From Bin55 sp965220235 (GTDB lineage Bacteria; Pseudomonadota; Gammaproteobacteria; Pseudomonadales; Azotimanducaceae): DNA of 64,000 nt. The DNA lies in assembly GCA_965220235.1 (NCBI GenBank), contig OZ244815.1, positions 3,348,001 to 3,412,000 on the forward strand, given 5' to 3'. The notes under the pieces were generated by a model. It saw nothing but the letters and a program-made list of their open reading frames with translations, was not told the origin of the DNA and searched no databases. Shown in pieces: positions 16,188 through 25,310 of the stretch (position 1 is its first letter; each line of letters opens with the position of its first letter). A program made the position numbers and the translations under genes.

Positions 16188-17486
16188 ATGTCGACACCCG
16201 ATGACCTCCAAGAGATCCTGATTGCTAAGGCGCATGAAGACAGCTCGTTTCGTGAACGTCTAATCGCTTCACCGAAGGTCACCATCGAGCAAGAATTAGG
16301 CATAAAACTCGAGAGCGATCACGAGATACGTGTTCATGAAGAAACCTACTCTGTTACGCACCTGGTATTACCCCCGACTAGCAAATACACCAAGGCAGAA
16401 CGGGAAGAAGCTAAGGCGGGGGTCGGTTCTCTTGAGTTTCTTCGAAAAACACTGCACGATCCCGCGCCACCTTTGCGAACCGACGACTCAGACTCAAAAG
16501 TCCGTTTTCGCGCCCAGAACCGAACAGCTCTTCTCTACGCAGGAAGGCAGCGCATCCAACGAGGTCTTGCCTTCATAGAGTCGACGCTCGACGAAAACGG
16601 TGCGTGGCACTGTATTCGCTTCAATGTAGCGGATCCGGATATTCCGCGGCATTTCGAACGACCACCATTTATCTCCGCACTGTGTGTGCTTGCACTCGAT
16701 TCCTCCAACGAAGAACGCGCAAAAGCCATATGCTCGCGTACGAAGGCATATCTCGTTAAGAGCATCGAATACCCAGGTTTGTGGCGCTACTATCGTCATT
16801 TACCAAACGACCTTGACAGTACGACACTCTGTTCGCTTGTCCTGAATTCGCATCCGTGGATCATGTTGGGTAGAAACATAGCCTCGATCTTGGAGAATCG
16901 TGACATGGATGGTCGCTTCATGACGTGGGTGCACGAAAAAGACGAACCGAATGTTGTCGCACCTTTCCGAATTGAAGCTGATCCTGTAGTCAATGCGAAT
17001 GTAATCGCATATCTAGGTGATCGTCCTGAAACCAAGAATGCTCAGTCATGGTTAATCGCGTCGATTACGGACGGAACTTTTTTAGGCGCATCTAAGTGGT
17101 ATCCAGACCCGCTGGCGGGGTTCTATGCGGTGTCACGAGCCATAGTTCGCACTCAAAGCACCTTGGACGAAATCCGACCTATTCTTGCGGATCGAATACT
17201 TGAATTGCGCGACGATCAAGGCTATTTCGGTAACAGTCTCCAGACCTCTCAAGCGGTCTCTGCTCTCTACAATATTGGAATGCTCGAGAAAATCGATGCG
17301 GCGCAGCAATTGGAGACAATCATTGCAATGCAGAGAGAAGACGGTAGTTGGCCAGAGCTTCTTGCGTTCGGCGACCAAACGCTCAGTTGGGGTACGATTG
17401 GCCAGATTGGTCATGGTTCCGAAGCCGTGACCTCCGCCTTCTGTATCGAAGCACTTGAACGACTCATTGAATTCTTGAGCACGTAA
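16188..17486 (+). CDS. NHLP leader fused to a terpene-cyclase/prenyltransferase-fold protein
   Basis: Residues 5-78 align without a gap to residues 5-78 of the cluster's own precursor (25311-25562), sharing SPK/DPK, QELGI, VHE/IHE, HLxLPP and a terminal Ala-Gly at 77-78. In place of a short core there follow about 350 residues with the alpha/alpha-barrel signs of class II terpene cyclases: RGLAFIESTLDENGAW, PNDLDSTT at the place of the DxDD acid motif, and a QW-like repeat QREDGSWPE. So a RiPP leader is joined to an enzyme-like domain. Whether it is catalytic is unknown, since DLDS lacks one aspartate of DxDD. ATG 16188; 90 bases after the transporter gene. The role is inferred. Confidence 0.8.
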   Translation: MSTPDDLQEILIAKAHEDSSFRERLIASPKVTIEQELGIKLESDHEIRVHEETYSVTHLVLPPTSKYTKAEREEAKAGVGSLEFLRKTLHDPAPPLRTDDSDSKVRFRAQNRTALLYAGRQRIQRGLAFIESTLDENGAWHCIRFNVADPDIPRHFERPPFISALCVLALDSSNEERAKAICSRTKAYLVKSIEYPGLWRYYRHLPNDLDSTTLCSLVLNSHPWIMLGRNIASILENRDMDGRFMTWVHEKDEPNVVAPFRIEADPVVNANVIAYLGDRPETKNAQSWLIASITDGTFLGASKWYPDPLAGFYAVSRAIVRTQSTLDEIRPILADRILELRDDQGYFGNSLQTSQAVSALYNIGMLEKIDAAQQLETIIAMQREDGSWPELLAFGDQTLSWGTIGQIGHGSEAVTSAFCIEALERLIEFLST

Positions 17487-17564
17487 GTTGACTTGTACGT
17501 GACTCGTTTTCAACGTTCGCACACTGGTCGAGGTGAATGGGCGTAAATCAGTAGGCAAGCTGCT

Positions 17565-19955
17565 ATGTCGCAAGAATCAGCCACCGAAAGTGACCTAGGT
17601 TCAAGCGAGACAAATCTCGCGGGCTACATCGAACCGTCGATTCTTAATGCGTTGCCGCATTTCCTCCCGCTAGGCATCTTCCCACTACTTTTTCTCGCAC
17701 TGATCTACGGAGGGTGGTGGCTGTTACCGCCATTCCTGTTTATGAGCGTCGTAGGTCCCGCAGACAGGGTATTCGGACCGGACGGTCGCAATATGGATCC
17801 GAAGAAAACGCCTGAACGACGACTCCTCTGGCACAATCTCCCAGTGTGGACATGGGCTTTTCTCTGGCCACCCACGCTCATTTTTGGAATGTGGCAAATC
17901 CTCGTAGCAAATCCATTTGCAGTCTGGGAAGAGGTCATACTCGTCTTCATTTTGACGATGGAAGCGCAGGCGGTGTTCATGGTCGGTCACGAGCTCGTCC
18001 ATCGTCGCACTACCTGGGAACGGCGAGTCGCCGAGTTCCTTCTCGCATCCGGATCCTATCCTCAATATGCGACAGAGCATGTATACATACACCATGCTTT
18101 GGTCGGTACGCCAAAAGACTTAGGATCTGCTCCCAAAGGCGAGAGTTTTTGGCGCTACTTCCCAAAGGAAGTCGCAAGCAATCTAACGAACTCTTGGCGC
18201 ACCGCACGGGATCGCCTGGCGCGGCAACACCAGCCCGTTTGGCATTACACCAACCCGTTCTGGCGCTATGGAGTCGGGCTTCTATTCTGGTATGGCTTAG
18301 CTTTTTGGATGGGGGGAATCTGGGCAGTAATAGTGTTCGCATTCTTGGGTTTATGCTGCGTTTTCTCGATGAAGATCATCAACTATTGCCAACACTACGG
18401 CTTACGACGAGTGCGCTTACCAAATGGTCGTTGGGAAAAAGTGATGCCACGCCATTCATGGGATGCTGATTGGAAGTTCAGTAACTGGATGTTTTTCAAA
18501 ATGCAACGTCATTCGGATCACCATGCGATGGCAAGCCGTCACTATCCGTTACTTCAGGTCCGGGGCGCAGACGAGTCACCGCAGTTGCCAGGTACATACA
18601 GCGACATGATGAACTTGGTGATTCGACCAAAGAGATGGTTTGAAAAAATGGATCCTATGGTGGATCAATGGCGTGATCATTTTTATCCCGAAATCGACGA
18701 TTGGAGTGCTTACGACAGTCCGTTGGCTGCATCTCGCCCTGAAGCGTTCGATGCAATCATCGAGATATTCGGTGCCGCACCGCGCCTCGCCAAATGGATA
18801 GAAGGCAATCCAGAACTACTCGATACACTCCAAGATCGCGAATTTACAGATCTCGATCTTCCGAGAGGATTCGGACCAGATCTCGATTACGAGTCCACAG
18901 CAAGACGTGGGTTAACGCGACTCTATTGGACACACGAAATGAATGTCCAAGGAATGAAGGAGCAGATTGCGGAAATCCCATCCACTAACGCGAAGGAGAC
19001 CTCCGAAGTTGTACGCAATTGGTCGAACGACAAGGCTTTTCAAATCGGGATGCATGTGATTCGAAAGAACCTGACACCATCCGAGGCTTCCACCGCGCTG
19101 TCTAATCTCGCCGAAGCTGTAGTCTCATCTATCCTTGCATCTGTGGTTGCAGATGCCGCTGAGCGAGACGGACCAATTCAAGGAGGTGGAATCGCTGCAA
19201 TATTTCTTGGAGATTTAGCTAGTAAGGAGGTCTATCCTGGTATTCCCGTAAATGTGATATTTATTCGAGATGAACAGGATTCACAAGATATCACCCGAAT
19301 TGCTCGAGGTTTTCGAGCGTGCCTAGCCAATATGGCGAAAGAGAGTCTTCTATTTAGTCCAATTCCTCAAAGTGGGTTCTTATGTTCCACGATATCTATA
19401 TCTGATCTCGCGGGATACTGTAAGGAATTCGATAGCAATGGGGTCGATCTCCTTACCAGGGCGCAGTGTGCATTTGAATGTGGAGATTCCGAAATCGGAC
19501 GTCGATTTGAGAAAACTCGTCAAGAAGTAATTGCAGAGATCAAGACTGATAGATCCATGCTCTCCACCTTAAATTTGCAATACGAAGCGTTTCCCGAGTC
19601 TGGGATTGCCTCCTATGTTCAAATGCGTGGCGGATTGAATGACATCGAAAGAACCGCGCGTATCCTGCAGTTAAGTAACGGCGATGTCGAGTATGACGTG
19701 CCATCGCCGACAGCAACATCTATCTTTCGAAACGGTGGATTCGAATCACTAGCTGACGTAGCGAGTACCTGGCGGACACTTCATGGAATCCAAAATTTGG
19801 TGATCGAGGAAGCAAATGACCTGCTCGAATCTGGAACAAAGGTCAAATCACTTGTCGCCCACGCGTGTGGGTATGACGATTTCGACACGCTGCTCTCAAT
19901 GGTTGAAGAGTCAGCAGACCAAGTAATCCGTGATACCGAGGCGATCACCTCGTAA
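17565..19955 (+). CDS. AlkB-like membrane di-iron oxygenase fused to a degenerate GlnE-like domain
   Basis: Residues 1-385 are an AlkB/fatty-acid-desaturase-type integral membrane enzyme with several hydrophobic helices and the histidine boxes HELVH (142-146), EHVYIHH (171-177), NYCQHYGL (273-280) and QRHSDHHA (314-321). Residues about 393-796 resemble one half of glutamine-synthetase adenylyltransferase: FGAAPRLAKWIEGNPELLD, then LGDLASKEVYPGIPVNVIFIRD at the nucleotidyl-transfer motif, LTRAQCAFECGD and GGLNDIER. The metal-binding D-x-D is replaced by P-V-N, so that domain is probably inactive and may bind a partner. The likely role is hydroxylation or desaturation of the RiPP or a lipid; the substrate is unknown. 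Confidence 0.85.
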   Translation: MSQESATESDLGSSETNLAGYIEPSILNALPHFLPLGIFPLLFLALIYGGWWLLPPFLFMSVVGPADRVFGPDGRNMDPKKTPERRLLWHNLPVWTWAFLWPPTLIFGMWQILVANPFAVWEEVILVFILTMEAQAVFMVGHELVHRRTTWERRVAEFLLASGSYPQYATEHVYIHHALVGTPKDLGSAPKGESFWRYFPKEVASNLTNSWRTARDRLARQHQPVWHYTNPFWRYGVGLLFWYGLAFWMGGIWAVIVFAFLGLCCVFSMKIINYCQHYGLRRVRLPNGRWEKVMPRHSWDADWKFSNWMFFKMQRHSDHHAMASRHYPLLQVRGADESPQLPGTYSDMMNLVIRPKRWFEKMDPMVDQWRDHFYPEIDDWSAYDSPLAASRPEAFDAIIEIFGAAPRLAKWIEGNPELLDTLQDREFTDLDLPRGFGPDLDYESTARRGLTRLYWTHEMNVQGMKEQIAEIPSTNAKETSEVVRNWSNDKAFQIGMHVIRKNLTPSEASTALSNLAEAVVSSILASVVADAAERDGPIQGGGIAAIFLGDLASKEVYPGIPVNVIFIRDEQDSQDITRIARGFRACLANMAKESLLFSPIPQSGFLCSTISISDLAGYCKEFDSNGVDLLTRAQCAFECGDSEIGRRFEKTRQEVIAEIKTDRSMLSTLNLQYEAFPESGIASYVQMRGGLNDIERTARILQLSNGDVEYDVPSPTATSIFRNGGFESLADVASTWRTLHGIQNLVIEEANDLLESGTKVKSLVAHACGYDDFDTLLSMVEESADQVIRDTEAITS

Positions 19956-19993
19956 ACGCAGATTAGCCGTGTATTTCTGTATGGAATGCCTTA

Positions 19994-22309
19994 GTGCAAG
20001 AAACGGAAAACGATAAACGTCGCGGAATACTCATCAGAACGGTACCCGAAGACGAGGGAGCGATCGACGTTCCCATCCTGACTCCACACCTGCAATTTCG
20101 CGATATTGGTGAACAGCAGACTTTACTGGTTTCAGAGACCTTCAATACGTTATTACACGGCCAACTGACGGCTGATTTATTACCGTTACTTGATGGACAA
20201 AATCCGTTGAACGAAATAGCCGACAAACTCAAATCCAAGTACACAGAAGCCGCCATCCATAACGCTGTTGCTTCGCTCGCAACCAAGGGTTGTGTCGTAT
20301 CTGCCGAGTATTCAATGGAACATTCGAAGGCAGCGTATTGGACAACCCTCGGCGCTTCGCCTAAGGCAGTTGAAGACGCGCTACGTACAGCACGCGTTAC
20401 AGTTCATGGTGACGACGGTAAACTCACTGAACAGTTAAACGGCTCTGGCATCGAAATTACTGAGAGAAACCCACAACTCTCTGCTTACGTCTGCGCAGAT
20501 TACCTAGAAGAACGATTCGAAACGGTAAATAAACGCCACTTAGATGAAGGTACGCCATGGCTCCTAGTACGCCCACGAGGAGTTCAACCCTTATTCGGAC
20601 CAGTTTTCCACTCAGATGGCGAGGGACCATGCTGGACATGCCTTGGGTATCGGCTACGGAACCACCAAGAGGTTCATAGCTTTCTGCGTAATTTCGCTGG
20701 TGAAACCGGCGCATTTAGCGCTTTCGCGTCAGAACCGGCGGTTCTCGAAGCCATCTATCGGTTGATAGCCGCCGAAGTCGTAAAGTGGTTGGTTCTTGGT
20801 AATGTCTCCCCCATTCATTCCCACGCCATCGCAATGAACACCCGGACGTTTGAGAGTTCACAACACTTGGTTACGCGCCGACCACAGTGCCAAGCATGCG
20901 GAGACCCGGACGCGTATCGACCGGATCGAACCGCCGATCCCGTGAACCTAAGCTCGAGTCCTAAGCCTCATCGAAACAGCGGTGGCGCACGATCAGTACC
21001 GCCGCAAGTTACGTTAGCGAATTACAGACACCTTATTAGTCCGATCAGTGGTGTGATAACCTGGTTATCGCGTACGACGGATGAAACTGATCCTTGGCTT
21101 CATGTCTATTGGGCTGGTAGCAATCTCGGAATCAGAAGCCGCACACTTAGTTCACTACGACGGAGCCTTCGTAGCAAAAGTGCCGGCAAAGGCAGTACGC
21201 GCGAGCAGTCTGAAGTTAGTGCGTTGTGTGAAGCTGTGGAACGCTATTCAGGTGCATTTCACGGAGATGAAATCCGAGTAAGAAAGTGCTTCAGAGATTT
21301 AGCAGCAGGAGAGGAAGCAATCCATCCCAACGACGTTCAGCTTTTCAGTGATGATCAACTTGATAACGCACAAAGCATCAATGCGATGGGACACCTATAT
21401 AACGTGGTTCCCCCTCGTCTCGACACGAACGTTGAGATCGACTGGACGCCGGTCTGGTCACTAACACAGCACCGACATCGATACTTGCCGACGTCGATGC
21501 TATACAGTATGCCCGCGGAACAACGAGGTCCATCTGATTTGGTCGCCGATTCCAATGGGTGTGCCGCTGGAAACACAATAGAGGAAGCAATACTTCAAGG
21601 TTTCTACGAACTGGTCGAACGCGATGCGTTCGCTATTTGGTGGTACAACCATCTGCAAGTACCGGCGGTCGACCTCACCAGCTTCGACGATGATTTCATT
21701 AATTCTGCAACGGATTACTACGCTCGCTACGACAGGGAACTATGGCTTCTCGACGTTACTTCTGATTTGGGTATTCCGACGTTCGTTGCACTCTCGAATC
21801 GACCTAACGCGACAACTGAGGACATTATTTATGGTGCTGGTGCTCATGCAGATCCTCGAATCGCGGCATTACGAGCGATGTGTGAACTGAACCAGTGTCT
21901 TACATGGCTTCCACGACCGGAAAGCCGTGATGGACGACCAACAATAGATGATCCGTTAGCTCTGTGGTGGTGGAAAACCGCACGACTCGACGACTGTCGC
22001 TGGCTAGCTCCTGCAGAAACCACGAAGCCTCGTCTGGCTTCAGACTTTCAAGTGATTGAGTCTGACGATTCACGTGAAGACGTTGAGTATTGTCGATCGG
22101 TAATTGAAAGTAACGGCATGGAATTGCTAGTACTCGAGCAAACAAGACCAGACATCGAAATGCCTGTCGTTAGGGTGATCGTACCGGGAATGCGACACTT
22201 CTGGGCGAGATTCGCACCTGGTCGACTGTACGATGTACCGGTTCGCACAGGCTATCAAGAACGTCCACTCAGCGAAGATGAGTTAAATCCCGCGCCCGTT
22301 ATCGCGTAG
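19994..22309 (+). CDS. fused E1-like/YcaO cyclodehydratase (azoline-forming)
   Basis: ATP-dependent enzyme that converts Cys/Ser/Thr in a precursor core to azolines. Residues about 29-105 look like the PqqD-type leader-recognition domain (LLPLLDGQNPLNEIADKL). The E1-like middle has two CxxC zinc pairs, Cys213/216 (CWTC) and Cys299/302 (CQAC). The YcaO domain from about 385 has the nucleotide-binding motifs SALCEAVERYS (409-419) and QGFYELVERDAF. The C-terminus is NPAPVIA, a loose form of the proline-rich YcaO tail. This is the one-protein (LynD/TruD-like) architecture. GTG 19994, 38 bases after the AlkB-GlnE gene. Its expected substrate is the LCCCW core. Confidence 0.93.
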   Translation: MQETENDKRRGILIRTVPEDEGAIDVPILTPHLQFRDIGEQQTLLVSETFNTLLHGQLTADLLPLLDGQNPLNEIADKLKSKYTEAAIHNAVASLATKGCVVSAEYSMEHSKAAYWTTLGASPKAVEDALRTARVTVHGDDGKLTEQLNGSGIEITERNPQLSAYVCADYLEERFETVNKRHLDEGTPWLLVRPRGVQPLFGPVFHSDGEGPCWTCLGYRLRNHQEVHSFLRNFAGETGAFSAFASEPAVLEAIYRLIAAEVVKWLVLGNVSPIHSHAIAMNTRTFESSQHLVTRRPQCQACGDPDAYRPDRTADPVNLSSSPKPHRNSGGARSVPPQVTLANYRHLISPISGVITWLSRTTDETDPWLHVYWAGSNLGIRSRTLSSLRRSLRSKSAGKGSTREQSEVSALCEAVERYSGAFHGDEIRVRKCFRDLAAGEEAIHPNDVQLFSDDQLDNAQSINAMGHLYNVVPPRLDTNVEIDWTPVWSLTQHRHRYLPTSMLYSMPAEQRGPSDLVADSNGCAAGNTIEEAILQGFYELVERDAFAIWWYNHLQVPAVDLTSFDDDFINSATDYYARYDRELWLLDVTSDLGIPTFVALSNRPNATTEDIIYGAGAHADPRIAALRAMCELNQCLTWLPRPESRDGRPTIDDPLALWWWKTARLDDCRWLAPAETTKPRLASDFQVIESDDSREDVEYCRSVIESNGMELLVLEQTRPDIEMPVVRVIVPGMRHFWARFAPGRLYDVPVRTGYQERPLSEDELNPAPVIA

Positions 22310-22318
22310 GGACGATAT

Positions 22319-23437
22319 ATGGAAATCGACGAAGCGATTAACATCACGCAAGATCACCTAGCCGATGAAGGTGGCACCATGGGTGATTTGCTTGAAAAAT
22401 TTCGAGATCGCGTTTCCCCTGTTCTTATTGGGGAGACCGAGTGGGCACAGATTCTCACACGCGCCGGAACACTGCCGATAACCATGGCTGCGCTCCCTTT
22501 CGGTTTTGAACTACCTTTACACGACCCTTCACCAAGGGCTGACCTTGGCGTTTCGTTAGCTAGCGGAACTCGAACCGCCACATTTTTCGAAGACCGAGCG
22601 CGGAACGATCGTGCAGACGGAACAGCAAAAGCGATTAAGCGACTATTCAGTCAGATTGACGCTGAAGAATCGGAACTACAAGAAATCGTTGGTCGCAAGT
22701 TAATGCTGGAATACGACATTGGATCTGCGGAGGAGGACGATTCCTCCATCCCGGGAATGTTCTTGCGACCTGGCGAACGCCCGATTATCGGCGCGACTAA
22801 TCAAGTGAACGACGTCAGTTTGGTTGTTGACGCGTTGGTTTCCGCGGTCGACTGGGAGACGAATGAAAACGAACGAGTCAACCTCCAACGAACCTATTTA
22901 GCTCAGCCCGCTAACACTCGAATGGATTCCTTTGGAGTTTTTCCGTCTCGAACACGATCTGTTCGACTTGCGATCATGGGCTTTGAGTCTCAGCACGAGA
23001 TTTGTAAATATCTTGAGAACATCGACTGGCCAGGCGACGTAACTGCTGTCGATGACACCATTTCAAGATTCCAAAAACGAGTTCCGATAGCCAGAACCGG
23101 TGCGAATATCGATGTTCAAGAAGACGGTGTTGGATCAACGCTAGGACTCACCTTAATCGTCAAGCAAAGGTATACGAAAGATTCACGTTATTGGCTCGAC
23201 GGATTAACCGATTGGAATCCATTTTTGGACGCCTTGGGCCATGAAGAGCTTGTTAGTCAAAACAAACTAAAGGAACTTGCCGGTTGGGTTGCCAAACCAA
23301 CGATGCTATTTGCGAAATCCGGACGTTATGTCATGTTGCGAGGTATTCACCACATAAAACTGGTCATAGAGGAAAATCGGCTCACGAAGGCGAAGGCGTA
23401 CGTATTTATGGTCCTCTCAGCCGCACTTTCGACTTAA
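22319..23437 (+). CDS. protein of unknown function in the RiPP locus
   Basis: I do not recognise this 372-residue family. It is soluble-looking with no signal peptide or membrane helix, and has a long acidic N-terminal half with GRKLMLEYDIGS and a basic C-terminal end with SGRYVMLRGIHHIKL. It lacks the flavin-binding signatures of SagB-type azoline dehydrogenases as far as I can read. The ATG at 22319 has a Shine-Dalgarno-like AGGGACG that overlaps the YcaO stop region, nine bases downstream of that gene, so it is very probably co-translated with the cyclodehydratase and works in the same pathway. It could be a tailoring enzyme or a scaffold. Confidence 0.8.
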   Translation: MEIDEAINITQDHLADEGGTMGDLLEKFRDRVSPVLIGETEWAQILTRAGTLPITMAALPFGFELPLHDPSPRADLGVSLASGTRTATFFEDRARNDRADGTAKAIKRLFSQIDAEESELQEIVGRKLMLEYDIGSAEEDDSSIPGMFLRPGERPIIGATNQVNDVSLVVDALVSAVDWETNENERVNLQRTYLAQPANTRMDSFGVFPSRTRSVRLAIMGFESQHEICKYLENIDWPGDVTAVDDTISRFQKRVPIARTGANIDVQEDGVGSTLGLTLIVKQRYTKDSRYWLDGLTDWNPFLDALGHEELVSQNKLKELAGWVAKPTMLFAKSGRYVMLRGIHHIKLVIEENRLTKAKAYVFMVLSAALST

Positions 23438-23799
23438 TCTATGTCAGACTCTGAACTACAACGTACGTGTCTGTATGTAGGCATCGACTCGTTTACGTAG
23501 TGAAACGCAGGTACGCGATTTCTTTACGGCATTCCTCGAATTACTTTCTTATCGCTCTGGAACCTCCGATCGCGTTCGGATACCGAAGGCTATCACAATC
23601 GGAAGAGCAAACCCCGCTAGCAAAGCTGGCAGAGAGCAGATTGAGCACCATACATAATGCGATCGCGACGTCGGTTTCCTCCACGGCGGACCATCAATCC
23701 AAATTTAGTATTTCTCCATCACCCAACAGAGGTTACGCAATTTGCGAGTGATCGCTAGTAAGCTACGATTCATTGGGATTGTCGTATAGGCGAGTTTCT
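23438..23799. other. gene-poor gap inside the RiPP operon
   Basis: About 360 bases without a supportable gene. Short open frames exist, including a 19-codon ATG frame at 23441 and a 94-codon plus frame at 23467-23751, but none has a ribosome binding site or recognisable sequence. Protein-like stretches occur in alternating frames, so it could be the remains of a small gene. The end of the gap carries the AGGCGAG ribosome binding site of the Rieske gene. Confidence 0.4.
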
Positions 23800-24981
23800 G
23801 TGAATCAATCAGAGCAACAACGCATTCTGAACACGCTAAACGAGCACCTCGCAAACGATACTACCGCGGATGCTGGTGGCATCATGCGGGCACCGATGTC
23901 GGATTTCACATGCTCAAACCTCTTTGAACAGGAAAGAGATTTCTTCTTTCGGTCAATACCTCTGTGCATGGGGCTCTCGTCGGAACTTCCAGAACCCAAT
24001 ACCTATTGGTCGGACACCTCGACGGGAATCCCGATATTGATGGTTCGCGATGCAGACGGGCGATTTCAAGCGTACGCGAATGTTTGCAGACATCGAGGAA
24101 GTCAAGTCGTTCCTGAAGGACGAGGTGAAAAGGATCGCTTTTCCTGTCCCTTTCACGCATGGACATACAAAAACGACGGTACATTACTGACGATTAATAA
24201 GAGTCATCATTTTGTGAATGCTCCGACACTGGATTTACCTCTTATCGCACTACCTTCAGCCGAACTGCATGGAACACTCTGGGTTAGACCTACCCAAGGT
24301 AGTCCTATCGATGAAGGCGAGTGCCTATGCGGTCTTGAAGATGACCTCTTGCACTGGGACTTAGCTAATCACTCCTATGCAGGAACGCAGATCATCGACG
24401 CTCGAATGAATTGGAAATTAGTGGTCGACTCATTTGGTGAGATCTACCACCTAACTGTTCTACACGCAGACACCTTGGCGAGCGAGGTACTCGGAAATGT
24501 GCAAACGTTCGACAGATTCGACATGAACCTCCGAATGGTTTTCGCCAATCCCAAGTTCAACCTCGTTCGAATGCTCATGCCTAATTCGATTACTTGGCCT
24601 TACAAACAAATTACGACCACCGTCTATTTCTTATATCCAAACGTCATCATGTTAGTCGATGCATTTGGCGTCGATTTCATACGAATTCTCCCACTCGAAG
24701 ACTCACCTTCGAAATCCCGAACCATACACACCTGGTACATCGAGCCGAAAATGAAGAAGCGTTTCGAGCAGAACAACATGACTTATGAAGACAGACTAGC
24801 AAGATTCAGAGATTTTGTCGAGAGAGAGGATTACACAATAGGTGCCGACATACAAGTAAATGCCGAGTGCGGAATACAGAAAGATATCGTACTCGGACGG
24901 AACGAACCGTCTCTGCAGCACTTCCACAACGTACATCGTGCGGGTATGGGTCGTGAACAGCTACAGAAAATGGATATATGA
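23800..24981 (+). CDS. Rieske non-haem iron oxygenase, alpha-subunit type
   Basis: Oxygenase of the aromatic-ring-hydroxylating family. The Rieske [2Fe-2S] ligands are CRH (VCRHRGSQVV) and CPFH (SCPFHAWTY), and the mononuclear iron site is DSFGEIYHLTVLHADTL, giving the two histidines with the bridging acidic residue, and a later acidic ligand in the QVNAE/QKD region. The frame opens at TTG 23773, but the GTG at 23800 has AGGCGAG six bases ahead and is preferred (393 residues). No reductase or ferredoxin gene is near, so electrons must come from elsewhere. Position between the YcaO genes and the precursor implies a tailoring role (inference). Confidence 0.9.
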   Translation: MNQSEQQRILNTLNEHLANDTTADAGGIMRAPMSDFTCSNLFEQERDFFFRSIPLCMGLSSELPEPNTYWSDTSTGIPILMVRDADGRFQAYANVCRHRGSQVVPEGRGEKDRFSCPFHAWTYKNDGTLLTINKSHHFVNAPTLDLPLIALPSAELHGTLWVRPTQGSPIDEGECLCGLEDDLLHWDLANHSYAGTQIIDARMNWKLVVDSFGEIYHLTVLHADTLASEVLGNVQTFDRFDMNLRMVFANPKFNLVRMLMPNSITWPYKQITTTVYFLYPNVIMLVDAFGVDFIRILPLEDSPSKSRTIHTWYIEPKMKKRFEQNNMTYEDRLARFRDFVEREDYTIGADIQVNAECGIQKDIVLGRNEPSLQHFHNVHRAGMGREQLQKMDI

Positions 24982-25310
24982 CACACTAGGCGATGAAAAC
25001 GACGACGTAAAAATCGAAAACAGCTAGGCTAACAGCGGCTCAAAGTTCGAAACTAAAAGAACCTCGCAACCCCTTTGACGAGGCTCAGGATGACTAATTT
25101 AGCCGCAAAGTTAACTTGCGTAATCAGTGAGGTATACGACTAAACCCATATCAGTTTGTCGGGCGCACTAATCCAACCGCGCGAACACCCGATTCAAAAG
25201 AATAGAAAGATAGCCGTCCCCAAGGAAGGGGACAGCTAGTCGTGTATTAACTAAACCCGGTAACTTGCGATCTGTGGCAATCTAGCCGACTAATCACAAA
25301 ACTCGATGGT
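24982..25310. other. intergenic region between convergent Rieske and precursor genes
   Basis: About 330 bases with no supportable gene. It contains the terminator-like hairpin at 25216-25233 and otherwise no structure that I could recognise. Confidence 0.5.
25216..25233. terminator. hairpin downstream of the precursor gene
   Basis: Perfect 6-bp stem GTCCCC/GGGGAC with an AAGGAA loop, 78 bases beyond the precursor stop and 235 beyond the Rieske stop. Read on the minus strand it is followed by GGCTATCTTTCTATTCTTTT, so it could terminate the precursor transcript; there is no T-run on the plus strand. Confidence 0.5.

Noticed and set aside
23441..23500. 19-codon ATG frame (MSDSELQRTC...) as a second precursor peptide
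   Set aside because: No NHLP leader and too short to carry a recognition sequence.
23467..23751. 94-codon plus-strand frame after the unknown RiPP gene
   Set aside because: Low-complexity mix of residues, no leader or family motif and no ribosome binding site; kept only as a gap description.
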